64,000 nt of DNA, taken from contig NW_026970820.1 of the NCBI RefSeq assembly GCF_963678635.1, positions 1,984,001-2,048,000 of the forward strand. Reading direction: 5' to 3'. How positions within the stretch are numbered: position 1 is the stretch's first letter; each line of letters opens with the position of its first letter. This document shows positions 1 through 10,715 of the stretch, piece after piece. Source of the DNA: Symsagittifera roscoffensis. Taxonomy: Eukaryota > Xenacoelomorpha > Acoela > Convolutidae. The position numbers were made by a program, and so were the translations under genes. The notes below the pieces were generated by a model. The model was not told the origin of the DNA. It did no database searches and saw only the letters and a program-made list of their open reading frames with translations.

Positions 1-82
1 AGGTATTTTTTCTAGTTGACCGGCAAGGAAACCCTACCCTTGCCTAAAGGATTCACAAAGCCGGACCGCGACGACCACCTAG
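1..82. repeat. 3' end of a C-type module (5' part outside window)
   Basis: This stretch holds the terminal hairpin GGCAAGG/CCTTGCC (22-28 with 38-44) and ends in CCACCTAG. As read, it is identical base for base to 62552-62633, the end of module C2, and the identity stops exactly after CTAG. A near-copy of C2 therefore probably lies to the left of the window. Confidence 0.85.
22..44. other. 3' terminal hairpin, GGCAAGG type
   Basis: GGCAAGG (22-28) pairs with CCTTGCC (38-44). The identical copy in C2 is at 62573-62595. Confidence 0.85.
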
Positions 83-165
83 TTGTCACTGTGGCCCCGC
101 TTTTTTAGTGACTTTTGATGACTAGGTTCCGCGGGGGGCGGAGCAGGGGAGCGCTAAACGCAATC

Positions 166-200
166 GCAAAAAAGACCACCCTCAGGGTGCTCTTTTTTGC
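166..200. other. 5' A/T-tract hairpin of C1
   Basis: 16-base arms 166-181 and 185-200 pair with one mismatch (C176/C190) around the loop TCA. The A6/T6 tracts are part of the stem. Confidence 0.85.
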
Positions 201-385
201 TCGAAAGTCTTGTGAAACGATTTGGAACTGTAAGTATTGGAAGCAGTTACACACAAAACGTTATGCATCTTTGTGATCATAGTGACAAGTGGTTTTCGAC
301 AGCTTCTATATTTCAATCTTGACATGATCTATTTCTAAAATGGCCAAAATAAAGTGATTTTACGTTTTTCAATGATTCTTGAAGA

Positions 386-423
386 GGACTGTCTCAACGA
401 AAACAAGTTTTCGGAAACAGTCC
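386..423. other. Long two-tier hairpin of C1
   Basis: GGACTGTCTC pairs with GAAACAGTCC with one mismatch. The inner GAAAAC/GTTTTC has the loop AA. An AAC bulge on one side and a G on the other separate the tiers. Confidence 0.88.
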
Positions 424-1615
424 TGGTAACTCATTTTTGATCTCGTTTTCGAGTCTATCGACATTCAGTCGTAATTAGTAGGCTAACAGGACCTATATTA
501 GGTATTAAAAAGATTGAGTTTGTACCAAAAACATCAAAAGCAAGAGATACAAAAACATGAAAAAAGTTCAAAAAATTTCAAAAATTTAAAAAATTTGAAA
601 AAATTTTCCAAAAAACTTGATTTTTTGTTTTGTCATAAAATAACAAAAAATTAACGTAAAATGAACTTTCAATAGTCCATTTTGACTAATTTTTACGATT
701 CAAGCACATTTTAACTTAATAACAACATTAAAAAAACCACTGGAAAGGGTGTTTTTCAGCAAACGCCCTTTTTGACCACACCTACGAAATTGATAACTTT
801 TTATCTAACAAATATAGAGACCTCGGGTTTTTTGCATTGTAATGGGCATACTGAAGACTACCTCTCGCGTGCTGAAACGAACAATTTTTCTCTTTAATTT
901 TTCCCGCAATTTCGAATTAGGGCGTTTTTTGGCTATTTTTGGTCCTTTTGGGCGGTAAAAAGTCAAACTTAGAGACAACTGTCAAAAAATCTGTTATCAC
1001 ATGATAGAGTCAACTTGCCATGGCGTATCAGATAGTGTCCTGATTCAGACCAAAATTGCCCTTTAATTGTCCGTGGGGGGAGGAAATTGAAAATTTTTAT
1101 TTTTGGCGGGAAAATTTGAAATTTTTCAAAAAAACATTTACTCCACAGACAACGGTTTTAAACTAATGTTGGCATGGTACACAATTTATTGCTTCATAAC
1201 TAGGGTCGATTTCTGCCGGGAACATTGATTTTTTAAAAAAATGACCAAAATTTTTGTTGCATTTTTTCAAAAAAATCAAAATTTTGAGAAAAAAAAAGTT
1301 TAAAAATCCTACATATTTAAGCTCCCCAAACTGTCTACTTTCATCCATTCCCTATCAATATAACCCATTTTCTCAACCAAAATCAAGTTATGGGGCCAAA
1401 AAGTCAAAAAACGTGAAAAAACGACATTTCACGCCCATTTTCGCCCCAAAAGTACCACACATAATGTTTTTTCGGAAAAACGTCACAAGAGTTTTCGCCT
1501 TATCTCAAAAAGTTTCAGGGGGGTTGGCAAAATTTCAGAGAGATCTGACCTACAGTTTTCGAGAACTTGACTTTTTCTGCAAGAAAAGAATAAAAGGTAA
1601 ATGTTCCTTCGAACC

Positions 1616-1637
1616 GACGGGGCCCCCTTCCCCTGTC
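1616..1637. other. 3' terminal hairpin, GACGGGG type (C1)
   Basis: GAC/GTC and GGGG/CCCC pair with one bulged T. The same form occurs in A1 at 3247-3267. Confidence 0.8.
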
Positions 1638-1759
1638 TCTACTGAACGCCGAAGCCGGATGCGGCGGCCACCTAGTTGTCACTGTGGCCCCGCTATATCA
1701 GTGACTTTCGAAGGAGTAGGTTCCGCGGGGGGCGGAGCAGGGGAACGCTAAACGCACTC

Positions 1760-1793
1760 GCAAAAGGAGCACCCTTCGGGTGCTCTTTTTTGC
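1760..1793. other. 5' A/T-tract hairpin of A1
   Basis: GCACCC-TTC-GGGTGC core, extended by GAGC/GCTC and A4/T tracts, with one bulged G. As RNA the core would carry a cUUCGg-type loop. Confidence 0.85.
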
Positions 1794-1983
1794 TCGAAAG
1801 ATTTCTGAAACGGTATCTGATGAACTTTGTAAGGTGTCACAAAAGCAACAACACAAAACATTCTGTATGTGATTAGAAAAGATCAAAAAAGATTTCTCAT
1901 ACTTTCAATGACTGAATCTACACCTGATCAGTCTCTAGAGAACTCCAAACCAAAGTAACTTATGTTTTTCATTGATTCATGAA

Positions 1984-2025
1984 GAGGACCGTTCCAACGA
2001 AAACAAGTTTTCGGAAACAGTCCTC
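1984..2025. other. Long two-tier hairpin of A1
   Basis: GAGGAC/GTCCTC plus GTT/AAC extend the outer tier with two C/A mismatches. The inner GAAAAC-AA-GTTTTC is unchanged. Confidence 0.85.
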
Positions 2026-2180
2026 ATATTTTTTTTCGAGCCCATTGTCAAGTACGTGGACTTTCAATTGTGACTAATAGCTGAATTGGACTTGGAATTT
2101 GTCCCAAAAAGGTTAAGTTTGTCTCAAATTGATTAGAAGCAAAAGAAAAAAAAAACATTTTTTTTATTTGGAAAAAAAAG

Positions 2181-2967
2181 TTGAGACAGAAACGTGAAAA
2201 AAACCATTTTTCAAAAGTCATTAAAAGTAGCTCCAATTGGCTTAAATCACTAGACTACAATATATGAACCTGTTCAGAATGGTTTTCAAGACCAAAGCCG
2301 TAAAATTTCCATATTTAGAGAAAAGGCAAAAAAAACAACTTTTTGGTTAACTCAAAAAGGTAGATAAATCGGGTAAAGTCGTCTTCAAACCTATAGGATT
2401 GAGCAGTGATCTAAATAGGGTGTATATGTAGTGTCCTTGCTAGGTCGCATGCAAAAAACTAGAACAGTTTTGTTGGCCACTTCCGAAATAAAGACTTTTT
2501 TTTTCAAAATTTGGCCATTTTTTTTTGTAGTAAAATAGTAGTAAAATAGCCGAGAAAAAAAATTGTAAAAACCATAATTTTTATTCAATTTTGACGTTTA
2601 AATACTCTATATCTACTAAAATGTCTATGGCAAGCTCAAATAAGCCATCAAAATTCATTTTTTCTCACTTTTTAAAATTTTTGTTTTTTTGATATACAAT
2701 GTTGAGTCAGAAACGTAAAAAATCAATTTTTTTCAAAAAGTCAAAATAAAGTGTTCCAATCAATTTGTTTCACTAAAACACACTTTATGAACCTGTTCAG
2801 AATGTGTTTTTGGGTTAGAACCGAAATTTCACCCATTTTGAGAAAAGTGGAAAAAACACCTTTTTAGTTAGAAAAAAACCATCATTTTTGTTGCAGTTTT
2901 TGAAAAAACTCAAATTTTTGAGAAGAAAATTTTTTCTCAAACTTTTATAATTGGGCTCCCCAAACAG
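2181..2967. repeat. Two A1 copies of the ~520-bp sub-repeat (second truncated)
   Basis: TTGAGACAGAAACGTG at 2181 and TTGAGTCAGAAACGTA at 2702 start matching stretches that share AACCTGTTCAGAATG and the AGAAAAG block. The GCATGC box of the first copy is at 2447. The second copy runs into the A/C 3' domain before reaching a GCATGC box. Confidence 0.78.
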
Positions 2968-3385
2968 TCTACTTTCATCCATTTTTTGTCAATATACCCC
3001 ATTTTTTGAACCAAAACAGAGTTAATAGGTGATTTTTATCAAAAAACGTGTTTTTTACCATTTTTGCCCCCCATTTCCCTCTATAAGTCAACACATAACA
3101 AAATTTTGGCAAAACGGGGCAAAAGTGTATCCTTAGAATTTCAATACGGGGCTGCATGCAAAAAATTAGGGAATTCTGACCTCCAGTTTTCGAGAACACG
3201 ACTTATTCTGCATGAAAAGGGTAAAAGGTAATTGTTCCTTCGAACCGACGGGGCCCCTTCCCCTGTCTCTGCTGAACGCCATAGCCGGACGCGGCGGCCA
3301 CCCAGGTATCAGGGTGGGGCCGTGTGTTTGTGTTTTGGTGGTATAGTTGGCCTGAGGCCATATAATGCGCGCTCTACGCACTCGC

Positions 3386-3417
3386 AAAACGGAGCACCCT
3401 TCGGGTGCTACCGTTTT
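3386..3417. other. 5' hairpin of D with altered outer stem
   Basis: AAAACGG/CCGTTTT (3386-3392 with 3411-3417) plus AGCACCC/GGGTGCT (3393-3399 with 3403-3409), loop TTC and one bulged A. The extra CGG is matched by CCG on the other arm, a paired change compared with A1. Confidence 0.88.
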
Positions 3418-3429
3418 ACTCGGCCAGCC

Positions 3430-6400
3430 TAATTAGTATAATTTAACATGAACCTGAAGAATTCACACAAAAAATTAAATTGAAAAAAAAAAAAAAACAA
3501 ATCTTAAAATTGAAAAACGTTTAATTTTTTTTCAACTCAAGTTGTTATCTCAAAGCAACAAACCTCAGCTAGCGCTACATCTAAGTTCTTTCAAAAAAAA
3601 CAACTCTTTTTTCTGATGCTGGTTTTGTTTTGTCAGCCACTGAAAATACCATTTAGTTTTTCAGGAAGATTGATAATATTTTTATTGGTTCACGGCTTCA
3701 CGTTTTTTTTAAACAGTTTTAACTGTAAACAAATTTGAACAAAAACATTTCTAGAAAACACGTTCGTTTATGTTCTCATATAGATATATCCAAACCATTT
3801 TATTACGTTTTTGGAGCAAACTGCGAAATTTTCCGACAATTTGTTTTTCGCAATACCTTTAATTCAGTTTGCTGTTTGTTTCTTTTTTTTCTTAAATTGC
3901 ATGTGGTTCAGTTTGTTATATAATTTATCACAAATTTTGTTCGTTTGGAAAACCATGAAATGTTTATTTACGAACTAAGTGCTTAGATTGAAACTTTAGC
4001 AAGAAGAAGTTGTACATTTTTCAACTTTTCTTGTAGAAGAGAAAGAATTTTTGAACACAAACACATGGTCTTTTACAAGTTAAAATATTCCGGAAATTTC
4101 TTTTGGTTTATTATAAATTTTAAAAATTTGTGAACGTAGTTTGCTTGACTTATTTCAGTTAGATAACAACAAATTTAATACTTCAAAACATTTTTTATTT
4201 TTTCATCATAAAAAAATACAAAAGTGAAAAAAAAAGAAAAACAAACCTAATTTGGTTTTGTTTAAAAACAAAACCAAATTAGGAAATTGTACCATAGACA
4301 AAAATCTGAAAAAACTTCAAAATTTTGATCATGGTTATGATTATTAAAAATGGCTGAATAAGAGCAACTTCAGCTCCAGAGAAATATTATCTCAATCATT
4401 ACAAGGAAACTGACACACGAAATATTGAGGCTTTTCAAACTTTTTGCCTACCTAAGCTTCCTAATCTTCCCTATCAATCACTAAAAATCCAAAACTCAGT
4501 TCGAGCCTATTTTTCCAAAATTTTGCAAGTTGAACGGAAGTTTGATCTATTTTATTTTTTTAAAGATACAACTTTGAATTTCAAATATATTCTAATGAAT
4601 TGAAAATGAATTTATTTCAAATTATGTTTCTGAAACAGACCGACAAATTTTCCCAGAATGTCATGTTTTATAAGCAACTTAAAAGTATTAGATAAAAAAT
4701 CATCAATCAATTTCAAGGAAAAATTAAAGTCAACTGATATTTTGAATAACTACATTTTCAATGACAAGAAAAAACATCATTTAAACCACTTAAAATATTT
4801 TGTCAAATATATATATATCAGTACTTGGCTGAACGTTTTAGTACATAGTTTTTTGGAACATCCAATTATATAGCTGCTGCGTTATAGAACTATGAATAAA
4901 TGAAAAAATGAATATATATCAAAAGAAAACAACCTTAAATTGAAAAACTCATGTTTTGAGCTTAATTTCTGATATCTATCTGATTTAAATAATGGTGAAA
5001 ACTTTCAAATATTTTAAGTTTGACTTAAAATGCAACAGTTAAAGAACATTTTTAATACTTTGTTTTCAATTGAGAAATAGTTTCAATCGTGGAAAACAAC
5101 CTTCATGTTCGATAGTCTTAACAAAAAAATCTTATTTAAAAAATTTGTGGAAAAACTTTTTATCGTCTTATTCCCCTTTTACTGCCTAATTTTAAGTGAA
5201 AGATTTAGTATAATGTATGTATACCCATTCTAATGGTTTTCAACAGCATATGTTGTGTATATACTTGTTATGTTTGAATAACCATTGCTGCATTTTTTAA
5301 AAAAATATTTAAGCTAGCCAAAGCTGCCAATATCATTAACTGCGCTACACAACATTTAATTTACTACACTTAGATCCGCTGAAATTATGTTAAAATAGAG
5401 TAAATTTCAGGTCACAAATTGTAGGTTGTATTTTATTTACCTAATGAATTATTTTTTAAAACTACCTTTTAATTTGTTTGGATAATTTTTGATAAAAAAA
5501 TACTTTAAAAATGTAGAAATTTTCGCGAAAAAATTAAGTTTTTCACAAAATTTAGATTATAGATTAGAAACCGTATCATAATTGATAAGGCTAATTGATA
5601 CTATTGGTTGTTTTTAACAAAAGATAATCAATGGTTTAGAAAAAGTTAAAAGGCAGAGACAATTATTTCTTGAACCCATGATGGTCTTGTTATAGTAGGG
5701 AATTTTTTAGGTAAATATTATACCGCCCCTCAAATACTTTGTTTTTATCAGTTTCTAGATACATTATGTAAACCTTGTAGCCTGTTTAAATCTATTTATT
5801 TTATCAAACGATCAATATTTATTTTGAGGCATGTTTTTTGCGAGATACGATGAACATACTTCAGAGGAAATTCGAGCATCAAAAAAACTAACGTCATATA
5901 GTAAAATTCAAAAGCTTCAGCGGCAAAACAAACCAAAAACGCGTAATATTCAGCTGAAAAAAACAGTGTAACTTCTCAGCATATTTACAACATGGTTGTT
6001 TTTTGTTTTTACCTTTCTTAGAAAAAAAATAGAATTATTTACGTATACGTGTATTTTTTTATGCTGTCAATACTTTTTGAGAATGGAAAAAAATTACGTA
6101 AAAAAATCTCTTGCAAATGAGCACTAAGTTCTTAAAGGGATACATGTACAAAAGAATGGGAAGAGTTTTGAAGATTCATAGGTAAAAAACCTACGGGTTA
6201 CAAGAGTACCTTGTATACATGCATTAACTTTTCTTTTCAAAGACATAAACATATCTTGCATCTTTGTTATATTATAGCACAATGTCACTCATTTTTGCTT
6301 ATGTTTTTTGTTTTTGCAAATGAACAAAGAAATTGTCCTATAAAAACTGTGAAACAAGCGGTCAAATAAAACTTTTTAAAAATAATTTTTCCTTAATGTA

Positions 6401-7270
6401 TTTCAAAATCGGGGCATTGGTTGAAAGAATCTTAAAAACTTTTTTATAAGTCTATTTTTGGTTAACTAGAAGTCGTCGCAAATTCTCAAAAGAGAAGTTA
6501 GTTTATACTTATTTTACCAATTTCAAAAATCTTTTATATTTAACGACAATAATTATGGCTACAGGCTTGTAGTTTTGCTTAATTTATGTTTGATTTTATT
6601 AAGGGCAAAAAAAAGTTAAATCATAGTCTATATGCAAACCAAAAGCAAAACAAGAATCTGATAAAATGTTTTGATCAGTAAAGAATGGCCGAATCTGTGA
6701 GTTTTCTGGTTTAAAAAAGGAGAAAAACATATATCTAATAAAAAAAACTTAAAATGAAGAAATTGTGTTTTGAATTGATATGGAGTGTGTTACCTCAAAA
6801 GTCAAACAGGAAATCTTTGTTGTTTAAGAATACTAAAGTATTTCAAACGGAAAGTTTACCTCTGATCACATAAAACACTACCAGTTATCAAGGAATTGAA
6901 TAGTAGTTATTAGTTTTATATTGTAGTACTGAGTAATCAATGCGCAATTTTTTCGTTCCTTCAAAGACAACCACATTGTTTTTTTTTGCTACAATTTAGC
7001 CTAATTGCTATCAAAAACAAATCATTGTCTCTTATAACAATTGCAGGAGTGTTTTTGAGACATTAACAGTCTGGATAAACTGTTTCTGAAATTGATACTT
7101 GAAAAAAAAAGAAAAAAAAATTGAAAAAAAAAAACTAATTTTCTGCAATAAGCCATCGTGAAAGGTGCTTCCACAAATAGTTATATAAATTTTTACGTTA
7201 TTAAGAAACAGTTTATCATATATCAACGTTTTTGACTATTCTCGCGGTATATACACCCTAAAACATCATA
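3430..7270. other. Non-repetitive AT-rich interior of module D; no gene seen
   Basis: About 3.8 kb of AT-rich sequence found only once in the window. Open frames at 3735-3923 and 4658-4873 are short, low in complexity and show no family I recognise. I saw no tRNA-like B box and no obvious exon series. The only strong structure is the 18-bp inverted repeat at 4246-4283. It may be host DNA carried inside a module, the decayed coding part of an ancestral element, or a foreign insertion. The sequence alone does not decide. Confidence 0.6.
4246..4283. repeat. Perfect 18-bp inverted repeat with 2-base spacer
   Basis: CCTAATTTGGTTTTGTTT at 4246-4263 is the exact reverse complement of 4266-4283, separated by AA. 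This is a hairpin or cruciform candidate, standing alone in the unique interior of D about 940 bases from the module start. Confidence 0.9.
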
Positions 7271-7480
7271 AAAAATGTCTTCAAAACAAAAATTTTGGTG
7301 TTTTTATTGAAAAACGCCCTTTCGAGCACACCCTTGGACATGCTGAATGAGAACAAAATCACTTAGCGACATCGGATTTCTTGCACTGTAGAAGGCAAAT
7401 TCAGCACTATACAAATCACACGGATAACTTTTGGACTCCCTTTTGAAGTTTCCCGCCACATCGAAAGAGGGCGTTTTTTT

Positions 7481-7800
7481 GCGAAAAAAAATCGAAAAAT
7501 TCATTTTTGGCGGGGAAATTTTCAAAAATTTCAAAAATAAAGTAAACCTATAAATAACGGTTTCCAACTAATGTTGGCACGATAAACATTTTTGTCCTTC
7601 ATGTATATGGCAAAATTCTGGTGGGAACATAAAAAAATTGAAAATTTTTGCGAAAAAAAAACGAAAAATTCATTTTTGGCGGGAAAATTTTAAAAAATTT
7701 TAAAAATAAAGTAAACCTATAAATAACTGTTTCAGACTAATGTTGGCACGATAAACAATTTTGTACTTCATGTATATGGCAAAATTCTGGCGGGAACATT
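7481..7800. repeat. Tandem duplication of about 169 bp in module D
   Basis: The block that begins GCGAAAAAAA and runs through TTCATTTTTGGCGGG, ACTAATGTTGGCACGATAAA and GGGAACAT occurs at 7481 and again at 7650. C1 (about 1090-1225) and C2 (about 62050-62175) each carry a single, more diverged version. Confidence 0.8.
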
Positions 7801-8204
7801 GAGAACTTGAAAATTTGACAAAAATTTTTCACGAAAAAATCAAAAAATCTCAAAATTTTATTTTTCACAGAAATCAACAAATCAGCCCATTGGCACTCCC
7901 TAACAGTGCCCTTTCATCGGCCTCATCACACGCTACGTCGAATTCCCAACAAAAACGGAGTTATGGGGTATTTTTTACGAAAAAATGCATTTTTGCCCGA
8001 TTTTGCCCCCAAAAAGGGCGTGTTTGGTCAACAAAGGGTGTAAATCTTAAAAAGTGTCAGAAGAATTATCTTATTTTCTCACCAATTCCTGGCTGCATGC
8101 AAAAATTCAGCAATTTTCAAGGGGCCAATTTTGAGATCGTTTCGCAATATGTGACATTTCGCTATATAGCTTTGTTCCCTAACCCCTACCCAATGGAAAA
8201 TACA

Positions 8205-8234
8205 GCGCGCCGGAGGGGCCCTCCCCTGGCGCGC
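8205..8234. other. 3' terminal hairpin of D, 12 bp
   Basis: GCGCGCC/GGCGCGC (8205-8211 with 8228-8234) and AGGGG/CCCCT (8214-8218 with 8223-8227), GG bulge, loop CCCT. The strongest of the terminal hairpins. Confidence 0.88.
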
Positions 8235-8703
8235 AAAAAATGCGGAACAAAGTTCTCGACCACCTAGAGGAAATTGTTTCGCCCCACCCACCCGACCAAT
8301 ATCATTTACCCACCCACCTGATCAGTCAGGCCACGACTACCTTTTTTCGATTTGATCGAGTAACGAAAAGCGGTTTGTGATTCTCCATCACCTTAAAAAT
8401 GAAGGAGCAGGTTTTTACTTAGCCAACTATCCTTTTGGGGGTAAAATGGGTTTGGTTTTTGATGCGTCTTTGCCCGAAAACCTCATCAAAAAGAATAATT
8501 TACCCGGCTTTTCTAGTATTTCCTGACCACATTTTCGATCTGTCTCTGGCCACGACGTCGTTTAGTTAATGTTCTTCCCCGACATTTTTTTCTACAATCG
8601 TATTTTTTTACGAATAAAAGAGATTGCCAACACATCAGCGCTGTCCAAAATAGATTAGGAAATTGAACAACTTTAGTTTTTTTTTATTTTTGATCGTCGT
8701 AAC

Positions 8704-8746
8704 GGATGATCCCCACATGGGACCACAGGGGTCCCAGGGAGCATCC
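8704..8746. other. Two-tier hairpin of B1
   Basis: Outer 10-bp tier 8704-8713 with 8737-8746 (one mismatch), inner GGGACC/GGTCCC (8719-8724 with 8730-8735). Confidence 0.88.
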
Positions 8747-8857
8747 CAAAAAGATTAAAGCAAAAGTTCAACAATTATTTACCCGTCAATTTGGGTCACT
8801 CTTGCGGTTCAACAATCTGTATTTTTTTTTAAATGATTCCAAGAACAGTTCAGGGCT

Positions 8858-9379
8858 GCATGCAAAAAATAAGAACATTCTCACGCATCGGAATTATGAA
8901 ATTACTAATTATTTTTTTTTAAATTCTCATTATTTGTAGTAGCTTTATAAGATCCAAACTGAAAAACTAAAAAATCAACAATGTATAACTATTTTTGAAA
9001 TTAAAACACTCCCCGTATCTACTAAATCGACAATGGCAAGCTCACATACACCATTAAAAATCATTTTTTTTTTCACTTTTGAAAACTTAAATTTTTTTGA
9101 GAAAAAAAAAGTTGAGTCAGAAACGGGAAAAATCATATTTTTTCAAAATGTCAAAAAAATTGTTCCATTTAAACTTAATCAGTAGGCCACACGTTGGGAA
9201 CCTGTTCAAAATGTTTTTTTCATAAACAATGCAGCAAAACTTACCCATTTTGAGAAAAGTGCAAAAAACACCTTTTTGGTTAACTCAAAAAAGTGGAAAA
9301 AGTGGAGAAAAGGGTCTTCAAAACGAAACCATCCAAAAGTGGCATTAACTAACTGCCATTATTTTGTGAATTCAGACCC
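8858..9379. repeat. B1 sub-repeat 1 (522 bp)
   Basis: It runs from one GCATGC box to the next. Landmarks: TTGAGTCAGAAACG at 9112, AACCTGTTCA, CCCATTTTGAGAAAAG and ACACCTTTTTGGTTAAC. It is more diverged from copies 2 and 3 than those are from each other. Confidence 0.85.
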
Positions 9380-9901
9380 GCATGCAAAAATTTACGAAAA
9401 TCCTATGGGAAGTTTTTGAGAACAGATTAGTTTCTCCGGAATTTTGGTAGTACTAATTTCATTACTGTACTTATAATTAAAGTCAAATCAAAAAGTCGTA
9501 AAAACTACAATTTTCAATCAATTTTGACAAATAAATGATCAAAACCCACTAAATTGGCTATGGCAAGTTCGAATCTACCATCAGAAACCATTTTTTCCCA
9601 TTTCTGAAAATTTTCATTTTTTACAAAATAAATGTTGAGTCACAAACGGGAAAAATCATACTTTTTCAAAAAGTCAAAAAAAATTCTTCCATTTAAACTA
9701 ATTCATCAGGCCACACGCTGAGAACCTGTTCAGAATGGTTTCCATGATCAAAGCAGCAAAAGTCACCCATTTTGAGAAAAGTCGAAAAAACACCTTTTTA
9801 GTTAACTCAAAAAAGCGGAAAAAGTGGGAAAAGGGGTCTTCAAAATGAAACCATCCAAAAGTGGCATTAACAAACTGCCATTATTTTCTAATTTCAGACC
9901 C
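9380..9901. repeat. B1 sub-repeat 2 (522 bp)
   Basis: Closely similar to sub-repeat 3, with TTGAGTCACAAACG at 9635. The spacing to its neighbours is exactly 522 bases despite many A/T runs, which points to recent duplication. Confidence 0.88.
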
Positions 9902-10423
9902 GCATGCAAAAAATTACGAAAATCCTACGTGAAGTTTCTGAGAACAGATTAGTTTCTCGGGAATTTTGGTAGTACTATTTTTATTACTATAATTATAATT
10001 AAAGTCAAATGTAAAAGTCATAAAAACTACAATTTTTTATCAATTTAGACAAATTAATGATCAAAACCCACTAAATTGGCTATGGCAAGTTCGAATATAC
10101 CATCAGAAACCATTTTTTCCCATTTTTGAAAATTTTCATTTTTTTGAAAATAAATGTTGAGTCACAAACGGGAAAAATCATATTTTTTCAAAAAGTCAAA
10201 AAAAACTGTTCCATTTAAACTTATTCATTAGGCCACACGTTGGGAACCTGTTTACAATGGTCTTCATGATTATAGCAGCAAAATTTACCCATTTTGAGAA
10301 AAGTCGAAAAAACACCTTTTTAGTTAACTGAAAAAAGTGGAAAAAGTGGGAAAAAGGGTCTTCAAAATGAAACCATCCAAAAATGGCATTAACAAACTGC
10401 CATTATTTTCTAAATTCAGACCC
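9902..10423. repeat. B1 sub-repeat 3 (522 bp)
   Basis: Same landmarks, with TTGAGTCACAAACG at 10157. The GCATGC box that closes it (10424) is also the start of the module's 3' terminal domain, so this domain looks like a fragment of the same sub-repeat joined to the terminal hairpin. Confidence 0.88.
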
Positions 10424-10520
10424 GCATGCAAAAAATTAGGAAATTCTGACGTGCCGTTTAGCAGAACTCGATAGTTTCTAGGAATATGGACCAATGTAAA
10501 AAATTTATTGCCTTTTGACC

Positions 10521-10542
10521 GGAAGGGGCCCCTACCCCTTCC
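10521..10542. other. 3' terminal hairpin, GGAAGGGG type (B1)
   Basis: A perfect 8-bp stem, GGAAGGGG/CCCCTTCC. The same form occurs in B2 at 28331-28352. Confidence 0.88.
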
Positions 10543-10575
10543 TAATCGCTTTTTGTGCTACACGCGACCATCTAG

Positions 10576-10593
10576 CACCCTCAAGGTCACGTG
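10576..10593. other. M-family 5' tag P (M1 example)
   Basis: CACCCTCAAGGTCACGTG directly follows CTAG in M1, M3, M4, M6-M9, M12-M15 and M18-M20, with one change in M10. It contains CACGTG and TCAAGGTCA. Six units (M2, M5, M11, M16, M17, M21) instead have tag Q, CACAATCAGGTACTAGTG or a one-base variant. Both tags start with CAC and end with GTG. Confidence 0.85.
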
Positions 10594-10698
10594 ACTTAAT
10601 TTTGTTTTTGGTTTTTTCTGAAACCAAAACAATAAGGTCATGCGCCAATATCATGGCCTCAAGCAAAGACGTCGGACTCGACGCATTCACATTAGCCT

Positions 10699-10715
10699 TG
10701 CGCCCTTCGGGCGCA
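10699..10715. other. 5' TTC-loop hairpin of the M family (M1 example)
   Basis: TGCGCCC-TTC-GGGCGCA. An outer GCATT/AATGC pairing surrounds it (10683-10687 with 10722-10726). Present at the same place in all M units, with loop changes (TTT, ATC) and single mismatches in M2, M3, M5, M6, M11 and M14. Confidence 0.85.

Larger units (their letters stand above)
83..1675. repeat. Module C1 (1593 bp)
   Basis: It starts with a GTCACT/AGTGAC dyad (85-90 with 107-112) and then TCCGC/GCGGA (128-142), the A-tract hairpin (166-200) and the long two-tier hairpin (386-423). The AT-rich body has no gene. From about 740 it shares weakly conserved blocks with C2 and D: the region around 745-830, and the block from ACTAATGTTGGCA to GGGAACATTG (about 1160-1225). 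From about 1240 it has the 3' domain shared with A modules, including GTCTACTTTCATCCATT near 1333. The GCATGC box is degenerate near 1520. It ends with GACGGGG/CCCCTGTC and CCACCTAG. Confidence 0.8.
1676..3305. repeat. Module A1 (1630 bp)
   Basis: Its 5' end matches C1 closely in the first 120 bases: the dyad 1678-1683 with 1700-1705, the GC dyad 1722-1736 and the TTC-loop hairpin 1760-1793. The long hairpin is at 1984-2025. The body carries two copies of a sub-repeat (TTGAGNCAGAAACGT at 2181 and 2702, 521 bp apart), then the shared A/C 3' domain from about 2880 and a GCATGC box near 3152. It ends in CCACCCAG, a one-base variant. A3 is a close relative. Confidence 0.82.
3306..8267. repeat. 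Module D (4962 bp) with large unique interior
   Basis: The 5' end has the same layout as A and C: a TGGCC/GGCCA dyad (3348-3360) and the TTC-loop hairpin with A- and T-tracts (3386-3417). The last 970 bases are related to C1, with an internal tandem duplication, the ACTAATGTTGGCA block, a GCATGC box near 8095, a strong GC hairpin at 8205-8234 and CCACCTAG. The interior from about 3430 to 7270 matches nothing else in the window and makes this module about three times the length of the A and C modules. Confidence 0.72.
8268..10575. repeat. Module B1 (2308 bp)
   Basis: The 5' end begins with a C-rich stretch containing CCCCACCCACCCGACC, unlike A, C and M. The two-tier hairpin is at 8704-8746. 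The body is three sub-repeats of exactly 522 bp as measured between GCATGC boxes (8858, 9380, 9902, 10424). It ends with GGAAGGGG/CCCCTTCC and CCATCTAG. The related B2 lies inside the M array. Confidence 0.85.

Noticed and set aside
1254-1751. 165-codon open frame, the longest in the window
   Set aside because: It crosses the C1/A1 junction, is built from A/T runs and repeat ends, and has no recognisable domain. The matching region of A1 and A3 does not keep it open.
1760-1793. Bacterial-type terminator (GC hairpin followed by T run)
   Set aside because: The T run pairs with an A run before the hairpin, the element recurs at every module start, and there is no bacterial-like gene anywhere.
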